Assembly (NCBI RefSeq): GCF_003576645.1
Contig: NC_044916.1
Span: 17,957,174-18,021,173, forward strand
Direction: 5' to 3'
From: Ipomoea triloba
Lineage: Eukaryota > Streptophyta > Magnoliopsida > Solanales > Convolvulaceae
Length of the DNA: 64,000 nucleotides
The notes below the pieces were generated by a model. That model worked only from the letters and a program-made list of their open reading frames with translations, did no database searches and was not told the origin of the DNA. Made by a program: the position numbers and the translations under genes. Positions 53,941-64,000 of this stretch are shown here, piece after piece (positions within the stretch are counted from its first letter, which is position 1; the number at the start of each line of letters is the position of its first letter).

Positions 53941-55388
53941 TTTGCATACAGGACACCAGGGACATATGGTTCATTGACAGTGGATGTTCGAGACATATGA
54001 TGGGAAATCTAACACTGCTAGAGAACATCCATCCTATCGAAGGTCCCTTGGTGACATTTGGCGACAACGAGAAGAAAGGACGCACCAAGGCTGTTGATGA
54101 GATCCATAAGAATGAATTGGTGATCAAGGAGGTATCCTACGTTGAAGGACTCAAGTTCAACCTCCTAAGCACGAGCCAATTCTGTGATAAGGGCTACAAA
54201 GTTATCTTCACCAAAAGCAAGTGCCGGATCATACAAGAGGAATCTCTCGAAGTCGTCCTGGAAGCAGCAAGGAAAGGAAACATGTACATAGTAGATTGGA
54301 GATTTGCCAAACCATCCCTATATATGCTAGCAAGGAGCAAAGAGGACTTATGCTGGGATTGGCACAGTAAGCTCAGTCACCTGAACTTCAAGACTATCAA
54401 CAAGCTTACTAAGAGGAACCTAGTGGAAGGACTGCCCAAAGTTATGTTTCGAAAAGACAAGATTTGCGAGGCATGTCAACGTTGCAAACAGATTAAATCC
54501 TCTTTCAAAACCAAAGCCGAGACATCATCTACTAGACCATTAAGTCTTCTCCATATGGACTTATTTGGCTCTACTAGACCATTAAGTCTTCTCCATATGG
54601 ACTTATTTGGCCTAGTAGATCCACCCAGCATGATCCATATGGACTTATTTGGCCTAGTAGATCCACCCAGCATGAGAGGAAGGAAGTACACTCTTGTGGT
54701 AGTAGATGACTACACAAGATTCACCTGGACCATATTCTTAACCAAGAAAAGCGAGATAAAAGTAGCCTTACCAAATCTTCTAAGGCAAGTTCAAGTTAAA
54801 AAGGATGTCTCGATACTCAAGATTCGGTTAGATCAAGGAGGAGAGTTCGTTAATCAAGTTATCGAGAGCTACTGCAACGAAAACGGAATTCATCATCAGT
54901 TCTCAGCTGCTCGAACACCTCAACAGAACGGCGTTGCTGAAAGGAGGAATAGAACTCTCAAAGAAGCAGCAAGGACCATGCTCTCACAAGCCAACATGCC
55001 ACAAGGATTTTGGGCAGAAGCAGTCAACACAGCATGCGACACCCAAAATCGGTCCTTGATCGTGAAAGGAGCAGGAAAGACTCCATATGAGTTGTGGAAC
55101 GGGAGGAAACCGAATGTAAGTTACTTCCACACATTCGGATGCAAATGCTATGTCTACAACAATAGAATGACTCATTTGAGGGCATTTGACGAAAAGGCAG
55201 ACGATGGAGTATTTTTGGGATACTCATCAACAAGCAAGGCTTTCAGAGTCTTCAACAATCGAAGATTGGTGGTTGAGGAGTCCATAGATGTCTCTTTTGA
55301 TGATAGAGCATCAGCAGATCAACCATCAAAGACAACAGAAGCAACTGAAAGTCTTAGGGAAGTTCAGCCGGAAACTATCGAGAGATAA
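53931..55388 (+). CDS. Sirevirus-like pol, protease and integrase part (element C)
   Basis: Open in the -1 frame relative to gag, overlapping it by about 10 bases and lacking an ATG, so it would need frameshifting or another mechanism. The protease motif is FIDSGCSRHM. The GAG-pre-integrase HHCC zinc site includes WHSKLSHLNFKTIN and CEACQRCKQ. The integrase core has D in HMDLFG, D in LDQGGEF and E in NGVAERRNRTL. The HMDLFG block is present three times (see repeat). FLGYSSTSKAFRVFN closes the integrase. The frame stops at TAA 55386 in the integrase-RT linker. Confidence 0.85.
   Translation: MCLICIQDTRDIWFIDSGCSRHMMGNLTLLENIHPIEGPLVTFGDNEKKGRTKAVDEIHKNELVIKEVSYVEGLKFNLLSTSQFCDKGYKVIFTKSKCRIIQEESLEVVLEAARKGNMYIVDWRFAKPSLYMLARSKEDLCWDWHSKLSHLNFKTINKLTKRNLVEGLPKVMFRKDKICEACQRCKQIKSSFKTKAETSSTRPLSLLHMDLFGSTRPLSLLHMDLFGLVDPPSMIHMDLFGLVDPPSMRGRKYTLVVVDDYTRFTWTIFLTKKSEIKVALPNLLRQVQVKKDVSILKIRLDQGGEFVNQVIESYCNENGIHHQFSAARTPQQNGVAERRNRTLKEAARTMLSQANMPQGFWAEAVNTACDTQNRSLIVKGAGKTPYELWNGRKPNVSYFHTFGCKCYVYNNRMTHLRAFDEKADDGVFLGYSSTSKAFRVFNNRRLVVEESIDVSFDDRASADQPSKTTEATESLREVQPETIER
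54528..54674 (+). repeat. Two successive 42-base in-frame duplications in integrase
   Basis: 54528-54569 and 54570-54611 are identical 42-base units encoding STRPLSLLHMDLFG. A second 42-base duplication (54612-54653, then partial to 54674) repeats LVDPPSM(I/R). Together HMDLFG appears three times before RGRKYTLVVVDDY. Confidence 0.95.
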
Positions 55389-56912
55389 GATTTACCTCTC
55401 GATGGGAAGCAGCCGATAGTTCGAGACGTAGCAGAACTTCAGTCAAAATCAGACGATGAAGAGATCGCAAAGAAGAATTCTCCTGACTCAGTTGATCCAA
55501 TCCAGATCATAGATGATCCTCCCACATCCCAACCTACAACCGAGGAGTCAACTAAGGAGCCACAACCCCATCTAATATGGCTAAGAAGTCACCCCGCTGA
55601 TCATGTAATTGGAGATGTATGTGACAATGTTCGGACCAGATCAGCATACAAAGAAAACATGCTTGTTTGCTTTCTATCTCAAATAGAGCCTAAGGTGATC
55701 GATGAGGCTCTAAGTGATCCAGATTGGGTGCAAGCCATGCAGAAGGAACTCCATCAGTTTGAGAGGAACAAAGTTTGGGAACTAGTTCCGAGACCTCATC
55801 ATCAGAACGTCATTGGAACAAAGTGGGTTTTAAGAAATAAGATGAATGAGGATGGAGTTATTGTTAGGAACAAGGCCAGACTTGTTGCCAAAGGTTACTG
55901 CCAAGAGGAAGGAATAGATTTTGATGAAACCTTCGCTCCGGTGGCACGTCTCGAAGCCATTCGCATCTTTCTCGCATATGCCGCCTTCAAAGACTTCAAA
56001 GTGTATCAAAAGGATGTCAAGAGCGCTTTTCTGAACGGACTTCTTGAAGAAGAGGTGTACGTTGAACAACCTCCGGGTTTCTTGAAGGACGTGGGAGCTG
56101 ACAAAGTATACAAGTTGAAGAAAGCACTTTACGGCTTGAAACAAGCTCCGAGAGCTAGGTACGATACCTTATCTTCTTTTCTACTTCAGTGTGGGTTCAC
56201 CAAAGGCCTAGTGGACAAAACATTGTTTAGAATCAAGGATGGGGATCATATCTTATTGGTGTAAATCTATGTGGATGATATTATTTTTGGAAGCACCAAT
56301 CCAGATCTGTGCGAGAAGTTCTTCAGTTTGATGAAAGGAAAGTTCGAGATGAGCATGATGGGAGAACTCAATTACTTCCTTGGATTACAAGTGAGACAAC
56401 TTAAAGAAGGTATCTTCATCAACCAGGAGAAATACACCAAGGATCTGCTCAGGAAATACAACATAGAAGGGAAATCCTCAGTCAAACTACCTATGGGAAC
56501 CTCTCTACGCATCGATGTTGATAGTGAAGGTCGAGAGGTCGATCAGACTACATATCGAGGTATCATCTGATCTCTTCTTTAATTAATTGCAAGTAGATCA
56601 GATATATCCTTTGCAGTAGGTGTATGTGCTAGATTTCAGGCAAATCCTAAGGAAAGTCATCTCAATGCATCTAAAAAGATCCTTAGATATCTCAAGGGTA
56701 CGCAAAGTGTTGGACTTTGGTATTCGAGAGGTGGATCTTTCGAACTTACTGGTTATTCAGATGCGGACTTTGCCGGTTGCAAAATTGATCGAAAGAGTAC
56801 ATCTGGGACATGCCAGTATCTAGGTGGGAGACTTGTCTCATGGTTTAGCAAGAAACAACACTCGATAGCTATAAGTACCGCTGAGGCAGAACATGTAGCA
56901 GCTGGAAGTTGT
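55389..56912 (+). pseudogene. Element C RT and RNase H, with stops
   Basis: RT blocks are [74 protein letters not shown] and [14 protein letters not shown] at 56262 falls just before the catalytic IYVDDIIFGSTN. RNase H follows (LVSWFSKKQHSIAISTAEAE), cut off at ...AAGSC by B2. Further stops at about 56568 and 56580. In all, at least four stops separate integrase from the RNase H end, so the enzyme is inactive. Confidence 0.88.
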
Positions 56913-59111
56913 TGTGACACCCCAACTTTTCATAAGTCGAGATAGCTAAACTTTAACGCAAAAGCTGCCTATCTCAACTATCAAACACACATAGCGGAAG
57001 CGATTTATAACCTAAAGGGGTATGATGCCACATCTAGGTAAGAAAAGCATGGTCTAGATGCACAGTCTAACCAAAAACTGAACCAACTGTATAGATATAA
57101 ATCCTCAAAACATGTCTAAAACATCTGAAAACTAAACAAGAGTACATATAGTCTCAACACTGGCACACAGGCTCGAACATAAAGTCTAAAACAACAAAAC
57201 TATGTCTAAGCTGCCTCATATAGATAAGCTCTAGCGCGCTCTCGCTTAGACTTATTGCATACTTGGAAAACATACAAGAAACCATTAGCAAAAGACTGCT
57301 AAGCAACCACCAATCACACCCGCAAGGAAATATAGATATATAATAAGTTGTAAATAGGTTTACACACCCATATAGAATATAAACACCAACGAACTGTTCA
57401 ATACTTGAAAATCGGATACTCAACAACAACACGCTGAATAAAGGATAAACCAAGACTTCTCAACAATACCAATATTCAACATAATTGCACAAGGCAACAA
57501 GATATCAACAGAATATCAATCGAATCAATATTACAATAAAATACTCAAAGAAACGATCAATAAGAATACATCCAAGAATAATCAGCAACCAACGAGATAT
57601 GACATAACTCAAGAATCAAGTAAAGAGACCAAATAGGCCTCAACCTAAGGATAAGACCAACCCTTACCCTCCAACCAACACCAATCCTCATACCAATCAC
57701 CAAACCCAAACTCAATGGACGGAGGTAAGTAATACCCGAATCATAAAGGCAAATGGTGCCCAAATACATAGAGGCAAATGGTGCCCAAATACACGAAGGC
57801 CAATGGTGCCCAAATACACGAAGGCAAATGGTGCCTGAATACATAGAGGCAAATATTCCTCAACTACTTGAATGGCAAATAATGCTCATATACACAAATG
57901 GAAAATGATGCCCATATATACAATGGCAAATAATGCCCATATACACAATGACAAATAAAGCCTCAAGAATACACAAAGATACTCAAAGATCCACCATCCC
58001 CATCCAACCTCAACCTCAGCCCAAGAACAACCACTGAGAGTGTTCATCTCAGATATGAACACAAACCAACTCCCAGATAATATAATCAAGGATTCAACAA
58101 AGCAAGAGATTCAAAAGATGGACCAAGAGGCAGGAATAAATACTCCAGAGACATGGTAAAATACCCAACAAAATACTCCAACAAGATTCAGAACAAAAGG
58201 GGAAACAACCAAACAAATAAACCACAGAACAGGTTACTAGGACCAGAATGCCAGCAGACCTAACGGAACTCCCCAGCGGATCCCCTAGCTCCGCCGCACT
58301 CCTCCGCAAGAAGGAGGCGGACCACCCTGGCGGAAGACCCACCTCCGCCATCCTCTACCGCCACACACTTGCGGAAGACACCAACGAGGCACATTATTCA
58401 GTTGAGTTCCTCCGTAAGTGTGATCCAACCCCTCCTAGAACAGATCAGACAGAATACGAAATGTTCAGATCAGAATACAAACATAGGATCAGATTACTCA
58501 GATTATAACTCCCAGAAGCCAAATAAACAAGGAATCCATACCAATAAGTATCCATAAACATCAATAAGCAAAGGATCAAGAACACAAGTTCATAATCCAT
58601 CAAGAATGACTTTACAGACAACAACAAATAGGCTTACAGCAAAGAAATCATCAGGATTCCAATACACCAAATAATATCATAGATTGAGAGTGTAAAATAG
58701 GTTTTAGTGGACATGATGGTTACCTCTTGAAGCACACTCCACCCAAGAACTCTCAATCTTCTTCACAAAGCTTCACCTCTACCTTGATCATCTTTTCCCC
58801 AAAAGATCCCCAAAAGAACAACATAAGAACTTGTATAAAGATTATGAAAATAACATGATGCAAGGTATACTCTTAGAGATAGATACTTACCCAAGCCCCA
58901 ACAATCCTAAAAGAGCAATCTTGACTTGAATATTGAAGGTGAAATGGAGACCTATCTTTGAAGGAGAAGAAGATGAAAATGACATGAATGAGTAGGGAGA
59001 GAGAGAGAGAAATCTCTAGAAAGTGCTAAGTCTTGAATATATATACCATAATACACATATACATATATGTATATATTAGGGTGGAAGATTTAATAAGGAA
59101 TGGACTCAACT

Positions 59112-59142
<31 letters not shown>

Positions 59143-59395
59143 ACAATTATATGTACAAGAATAATCATTGGGCCAAACAATTTATCTCTTAAATAGATGA
59201 ATACATAGAATGAGGAGAAAGCCCATAACATTAGGAATTTAGTGTAGACAATATATATATTAGCATAAGGAATTGGGCCATCATATAAATACTCTTACTT
59301 AAAAGAATTGTAAGGATCCAAATTAGAATAAATCCCTTACAAGGATTAAATCAAGAACTGGGCTTGTGAATAAAATAATTAATTCCGGTTTCGAG

Positions 59396-59449
<54 letters not shown>

Positions 59450-59541
59450 ATTGGAAAGACTAAGCCCAATTAAATCAAATGAATCATCCGGCGGAAACGA
59501 TTACCGGTCTCAAGGCTTGAACGAATTTATGGGGTGTTACA
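56913..59541 (-). repeat. 3' LTR of element B2
   Basis: 2,629 bases, TGTGACACCCC (plus strand) to ...GGGGTGTTACA, inner end fixed by the polypurine tract. It contains a tandem array (57745-57965), short CGGA-rich blocks (58255-58375) and (AT)n at 59115-59142 and 59400-59447. The outer flank GTTGT (56908-56912) is the expected target duplication, partner lost. Confidence 0.88.
57745..57965. repeat. Short tandem array in B2 LTR
   Basis: About eight or nine copies of a 24-26 base unit, GAGGCAAATGGTGCCCAAAT and variants, at the position where the solo B LTR has CCCATATCACAGAGGCACAT. Confidence 0.85.
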
Positions 59542-59560
59542 CTCTACCCCCCTTAAAAGG
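59542..59560 (-). other. Polypurine tract of B2
   Basis: On the minus strand CCTTTTAAGGGGGGTAGAG stands directly before LTR start TGTAACACCCC, the plus-strand priming site arrangement. Confidence 0.8.
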
Positions 59561-59804
59561 AGCTTCGCCCCCAAAGCTCATAGCTCACGGAAACCTGAAA
59601 CGGAACGGTTCAAGGAAACAAGGAATTGATCGAAGGTTAAAGAAAAGGATTGCTCAACCAACTTAAGAACATACTACACCACTAACTCTTAACCTCCTAA
59701 CTTACCCAACCCATGCATAGCATGCAAGAACTAAACTAACTACTCACCTAGGTCAAATAAAGGGTTTCTAATATGAAGCTATCACGAGCATGAAAAACTC
59801 CCAA
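59561..59804 (-). other. B2 3' untranslated spacer
   Basis: No gene; non-coding tail between the accessory ORF stop and the polypurine tract. Confidence 0.6.
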
Positions 59805-60974
59805 CTAACCTGGGTGGCCTCCCTGTGATGAACTGCCTAGACCATGAAAAGGATAAGGGTGCTGATACTCGGGCGGAACCTTAATGCCTAGCTTGGCCTC
59901 GATGAACCTAGCTTCCACCATCCGATGCATCTCCTGCAACTGTAGAAGTACAGGGTCAACTGGCAGTGCTGAAGCCATAGGGTCATGCTGCTCCTTCCTC
60001 CGATGCTCTCGGTCAATCTCATCCTCAGACTCCTCCTCCTCCTCAGACTCTTCCTCAGACTCGGCGTTCTCCTCATCGTCATCCGCTTGTCTGGCCTGTT
60101 GAGGCGCGACCAATCCTCTCAACCTTTTGTAGGGAATGTGGAAGCGCTCTATAAGCTCCCTGCTCTCATCCGTTGGCATCCTGCTCAACTCGTGAGCCGT
60201 GACATACTCATTCCCTTCCACTTGAAACAACCCACAGTACTGTAGACTTGGCGCATTGAAAGTGCTATGAACCGGCTGCCTAGCTAGCTCCCCAGTCACA
60301 TTCACCCTCTTCCTCTGAAAGATCCAACTCAGAATCATCCCATAGGGTCGGTTGCGATGCTTGGCCGTCTTGCAGAACTCCTTATGAGAGATCATCAAAC
60401 TGGGCAAGTCAAACTTAACTCAATGCTTCAGAAAATATGCAAAGGTACACTCCATCCCTGCTACCTCCTTACTGTTGTTCCTGTTCGGTAACAAACTCTC
60501 TCCTACTAGCAAGGTCAAAATCCTTTGCTCGCTAGTCAGGTCATGCTTAATAGGCCTGGCATCCAACGTGATGCCCTCATCTCGCCCCATCATATACCGC
60601 AAATAATCTCGGAAACCCACCTCCTGCGTCTCAATCCATTGGTGACGCTCATACTAACTCACACCTCCTAACGGCAAACTGAGTAATCTAGCAAGTCTAG
60701 GAGGGTCAAAGGTAATCTTTACGCCCTTCACTATCGAAGTGAGAACAGGCACTTGGTTGACTTTCTTGACCTTCATATTCTGATAAAACTGATGGACCAA
60801 GTTGGGATAAACTACGTTCTCAATCCGCAGGAATTGTTCCAACAAGCCTTGAAAATTTAGCATGTTCACGAGTTCAGGCGAGAAATGTAATGGGTCAAGA
60901 GCCTTACCATCGATAATGGAATATTGAATGTTTCTTTGACCTTCACCTTCTCCAGCCTGATTTCTTCTTGGCAT
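59805..60974 (-). pseudogene. B2 accessory ORF (putative plant transposon protein domain)
   Basis: Start at ATG 60974 (MPRRNQAGEGEGQRN), one frame of 390 codons with two in-frame stops (near 60654 and 60420). Domain blocks: DPLHFSPELVNMLNFQGLLE, VKGVKITFDPPRLARLLSLP, RPIKHDLTSEQRILTLLVGE, RPYGMILSWIFQRK and VNVTGELARQPVHSTFNAPS. The C-terminal quarter is a Glu/Asp-rich run and then a helical LQLQEMHRMVEARF segment. The domain is known from accessory ORFs of plant LTR elements, without a proven function. It is better preserved than in B1. Confidence 0.75.
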
Positions 60975-61744
60975 GTTACAACTGTTGCCCACTGAACCAC
61001 CTGCTATGGTAGGGATGAACCAGAAACAAAGAAGAGATGCACTGGTGTGTGTTGTCAGCGATAGACGAAGAACTAGTCTGCTTCGTTGACGGAGAAGATC
61101 CACGGAGAACCCTGGACTGTTCGCTGCTACGGGGGAGAAGGACGGAACAAAAGGTGCCGATTGATCAAGATATAGGGTTTTAATCCAAGTGGAAATGGGA
61201 AATGACGCATGTACCCTCCCACCTTGTGGAACCCTTCAACGGAGTACCCTGGCCCGTCAGTTCACCATACTTCTTTTAGCGGAACCGTCTAACGGAAGAC
61301 GTTGGTCTGTCGTCTCCTTCCGCATGCACGCCCGAAGTATATTAATGGAGTGCCCTGCTCCGCTCACCCTATCCTCTCGGCCACGCTTATCCGAAACAGC
61401 AACAAAACGCGATCTTGCGACCTAAAACTAACGAGTTAGCACGGTTGGATGGTTCGGTCCCTCTGCCACTAGTCCTTGAATGCGGGTTCGAGTGTCAGCA
61501 TGAACATCAGTCTTCTCCTTGCTTGGTCCCTTCTTTTCCCCTTTTTGTTTTCTCGGTCCTGACTTCACGAACTTCTTGATCGCATCCCACGAGATGGGAT
61601 CTTTGAACTTACTACCTAAACGTTCCCTAGCTAACGAAAGATCGCCTAAGGGTCGCTTAAAGGTCTAAATATCTATATGCACCTTAGAGAAAAAGGTCCT
61701 AAAGCAACTATATGCCAAGTAATTTAGAGATTAGGCTCGGAGAT
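60975..61744 (-). other. B2 spacer between gag and accessory ORF
   Basis: No gene. Homologous to 46022-46788 of B1, including the tRNA-like pair on the plus strand (GAGTTAGCACGGTTGG and CGGGTTCGAGTGTC, 61430-61490). Conservation of this non-coding piece in both copies suggests it belongs to the family. Confidence 0.5.
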
Positions 61745-62840
61745 TACCTTCATTAAGCCCACTAGCCTCTGCTTGGGTCCGACCCATCACAAAGATCTTC
61801 TTCTGCTGTGGCCCAGCTTGCTGCACTCGGCCTCCACTCGGCTTGCTCCCACCACTACCCTCGGGCTCCTTGAAAGATCGGGTTGCCATCGGGGTTCCTG
61901 GGGTCACACTTGGTCTGGACTAGGATGATCCTCCCTTCCGGGAGATGCACTCATAAGCTCTGTGCCCTCACTGACCGCAACTAAAACACTCAACCAAAAA
62001 CCCTTCACAGTTCTTCCCTGGGTGGTCTTTCCCACACCTCCTACAGTAGAAGTGCCGCTCTCGGATTACGTCACCCCTCGGTCCTTGCCCCAGGCTAGGG
62101 TGGGAAGCACCTCCACTGTTAGCACCACCCTTCTGAAAAATTCCTCCTGAACCGGAGCCTCCAGGTCTATGCCTCTTGGGGTCGGGTGTACCACCCTCTC
62201 CCGGCCTCTTAGAGCTGTCTTGTGCTCCTCGTCGGATGGTCAACACGCGGTAGTGATCCGCTGCACTACTGTAGGCCTCACTCATTGTCTGGAATTTGAA
62301 CACGACCAGCGCCATACGAGTGTCCAAATTCAGCCCAGCTACAAATCTATCGATCCTTCTCTCCTTTGTGGGGGCCAATGTCGGAGCAAAGCGAGCTAAC
62401 TCCAAGAAGCGCTTGTGGTATTCCTGCACAGTCCGCGATCCCTGCTTGAGGTGTAGGAACTCTTCCTGCATAGCAGCCTTCACATGCGCGGGATAGAAAC
62501 GGGCGCGCATCTTGTCCTTAAAGGATTCCCAACCGAAGCCCGACTCCTGCCTCATTGCCGACCCTTCATGGATCCACCAGAGATCAGCCTCCTCGTGCAG
62601 ATAAAAGCTAGCCATCTCCGCTTGCTTGCCTGGTGGACATTCCACCACTTCCAGGATCTTATCGAAGGCTCTTATCCACTCTTCGAGGACCACGGGATCC
62701 TCCTGCCCGGCAAAAAAGGGTGGGTGCTGCCCCGCCACCCTCCTAACGAGATCCGACTGCCCGCGTTGGTTGTTTTGAACATTCGCGTTACCCAGAAGCT
62801 GTGTGATCTGCGTCAGCTGTTGCAGATTTTGCATCAACTG
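61745..62840 (-). pseudogene. B2 gag
   Basis: Minus strand, 5' end cut at 62840; first Met MMQNLQQLTQITQLLG. The gag core includes HPPFFAGQEDPVVLEEWIRA, EMASFYLHEEADLWW, FKDKMRARFYPAHVKAAMQE and YHKRFLELARFAPTLA, Ty3/gypsy type. A Gly/Ser-rich linker follows, then CRRCGKDHPGKNC and CFSCGQ-GHRAYEC knuckles, the second holding an in-frame TGA near 61968. The tail ends IFVMGRTQAEASG. It would assemble particles if intact, relying on another element for enzymes. Confidence 0.85.
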
Positions 62841-62841
62841 C

Positions 62842-63589
62842 TAGGGAACCTAATGTTTTAGTGGGACACATCTCAAGCAAGAAACTCATAGGTAACCGGA
62901 GTATATGTGATGCGTACACGGATTGCTTCCCGCAATAAGTGCACACTCAAGGAATCACTCAAGAACCTTTCGTGTCCAAAAGAGGATCTTACCTTGTAGA
63001 CTCTTGGATTTTGAGATCCCAACTCTACAAATGTCTCACCAAACTAACAAATAATACTCTCAATATGAGTAATAGTATTCTTTTTGGGTTTTTTGGATAT
63101 GTGTGTGAATATAAAGAACAAGATAAGGGGATAAACTAGCTTCTCACTAGCCTACCAAGATTGAATGCTTCTCACAAACAACCTAAACTTCAATGCACTT
63201 CTCATGCAAAGAAAAGAGAGAAATTTCACTCAAATTGAATTCTTACAAGGTGTGTCAAACCATTGGGTTTATGGGGTATTTATAGGGGAAAATAAGGTAT
63301 TAAATATTCTAGGTCACTAATCCCACCAAAATAAAAAATTACAACTTTGTAAATGTAATTCCCACCCAAAATTAGAAATACAAAATAATTCCCCACCCAA
63401 AATTAAAATACAAAATAATTTCCCACCCAAAATTAAAAATACAACATTTTGCAAAAGTAATTTCCACCCAAAAATAATAAAAAAAATACAATTCTTGCAA
63501 ACTAGTTTCCCACCTAAAAAAAATACATCTTGCAAATAATTTCACACCGGGAAATTTGATCTGATATTGAAGTCTGATTATCTTCCTTG
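62842..63589 (-). repeat. Probable LTR of an unidentified element
   Basis: Non-coding. On the minus strand a strong TATA box CCCTATAAATACCCC lies at about 63275-63288, and upstream of it (63300-63550) are five or six copies of a 35-40 base unit around CCCACCCAAAATTAAAATAC (plus strand). Together with the ORF further upstream this looks like a 3' LTR with enhancer-like repeats. Its ends were not fixed. Confidence 0.45.
63305..63550. repeat. Tandem repeat around CCCACCCAAAATTAAAATAC
   Basis: Five or six imperfect copies, 30-45 bases apart, lie upstream of the minus-strand TATA box. Confidence 0.8.
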
Positions 63590-63970
63590 ATTGGAATATT
63601 GTTACCGGGCCACTCGAGACTTTCAATGAATCATTTATTGGTTACATTTGGGTCGCATCAATATGTTAGTCCTCTCCATTCGAATACTTTGATCCATTTC
63701 GGGTGTCTTAACAACCGATTTACCATGTCTTCAAACCCAAATTCCCATAGCACGCTCGGATCAAAGTATTTTCCTCTAATTAAATTCTCTGACTTATATA
63801 CATCTACAAGCGCCTATTGTTCATGAGTTAAGCCTCGGAGGACCCTTGTTCCTCTTGCATTAGGTTCAACTTGTGGTGGTGGAGGTGGTGGTTCTACTCT
63901 TGCCATTGTTTGGCTTGTGCTTGCTTCCTCATAATTCTATTTCAAGGCTTGCTCTTTGGTTCTTCCCATT
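63590..63970 (-). pseudogene. N-terminal fragment of a retroelement accessory ORF
   Basis: Minus strand, start MGRTKEQALK at about 63970. A Pro-rich segment (RVEPPPPPPQVEPNARGTRV) is followed by ENLIRGKYFDPSVLWEFGFE and HPKWIKVFEWRG. The layout, a short basic start, Pro-rich linker and then an F-G-x-R/K-type fold start, recalls accessory ORFs of the plant transposon protein type. Three in-frame stops. Assignment is tentative. Confidence 0.4.
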
Positions 63971-64000
63971 TCCTAAAAAAAGCGGTAAAGTGCATTAAAA

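Larger units (their letters stand above)
49934..56912 (+). mobile_element. Element C: sirevirus-like Ty1/copia, interrupted by B2
   Basis: 5' LTR (49934-51590), Met-type PBS, long gag (745 codons), then protease-integrase-RT-RNase H in copia order. The gag size, its domain makeup and the separate pol frame point to the Sirevirus/SIRE lineage. It inserted 13 bases into the 5' LTR of B1 (candidate duplication TTGTG, 49929-49933). B2 inserted within its RNase H at 56913, and the 3' LTR is not in the window. Confidence 0.88.
56913..62840 (-). mobile_element. Element B2: gypsy-derived, gag plus accessory ORF, 5'-truncated
   Basis: On the minus strand: gag (62840-61745), spacer, accessory ORF (60974-59805), spacer, polypurine tract (59542-59560) and 3' LTR (59541-56913). 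No protease, RT or integrase is found between gag and accessory ORF (about 770 bases). Same organisation as B1. The 5' end is lost at 62841, where foreign DNA begins. Confidence 0.85.

Overview
The window looks like nuclear DNA of a flowering plant, probably a eudicot. The evidence is AT-rich spacers with long (AT)n runs, spliceosomal introns, and plant-type Ty1/copia, Athila-like Ty3/gypsy, CACTA, Mutator-like, LINE and tRNA-derived SINE sequences. No intact host gene is visible. Almost everything is nested transposable elements, most of them decayed. The species cannot be fixed from the sequence. There is one assembly gap (24,228-25,048).

Layout: 1-5.6 kb holds short-motif arrays, a miniature LTR element (minus), a TIR element and a SINE-like unit. 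5.7-11.2 kb is a 3'-truncated copia element on the minus strand, 'D', inserted in the 5' LTR of an Athila-like element, 'Athila-1'. 11.2-24.2 kb is Athila-1: gag-protease with no RT or integrase, split by a 3.8-kb CACTA transposon that carries captured host exons, then an ATHILA-type second ORF split by a 210-bp insert and a solo LTR, then the start of the 3' LTR. After the gap come a direct repeat and an 800-bp Mutator-like element. 28.5-32.3 kb is an RPA1-like pseudogene with a solo Athila-type LTR in an intron. 34.0-39.8 kb is a second Athila-like non-autonomous element, 'A', with 5' LTR, PBS and two ORFs. From 39.8 kb on, two families are interleaved: 'B', a gypsy derivative on the minus strand with gag plus a plant-transposon-domain ORF and no polymerase, and 'C', a sirevirus-like copia on the plus strand. 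Element C lies in the 5' LTR of B1, and element B2 lies in the RNase H of C. B1 also carries a solo B LTR and a solo C LTR, each with a perfect 5-bp target duplication. The last 1.2 kb is the edge of an unidentified LTR element.

The most interesting structure is in the two Athila-like elements. Each ORF appears to be its own transcription module: a CACGCG-rich palindrome cluster and an AT-rich TATA-like site lie upstream of ORF2, as they do in the LTR, and each ORF is followed by the same short conserved motif. The elements lack polymerase, so they must depend on other elements for replication. Family B has the same two-part layout (gag, then an accessory ORF, no RT) with unrelated sequence, which suggests that parasitic elements in this genome repeatedly converge on it. 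Other notable points are the capture of a CIA30-like exon by the CACTA element and the in-frame tandem multiplication of the first catalytic motif of the sirevirus integrase.
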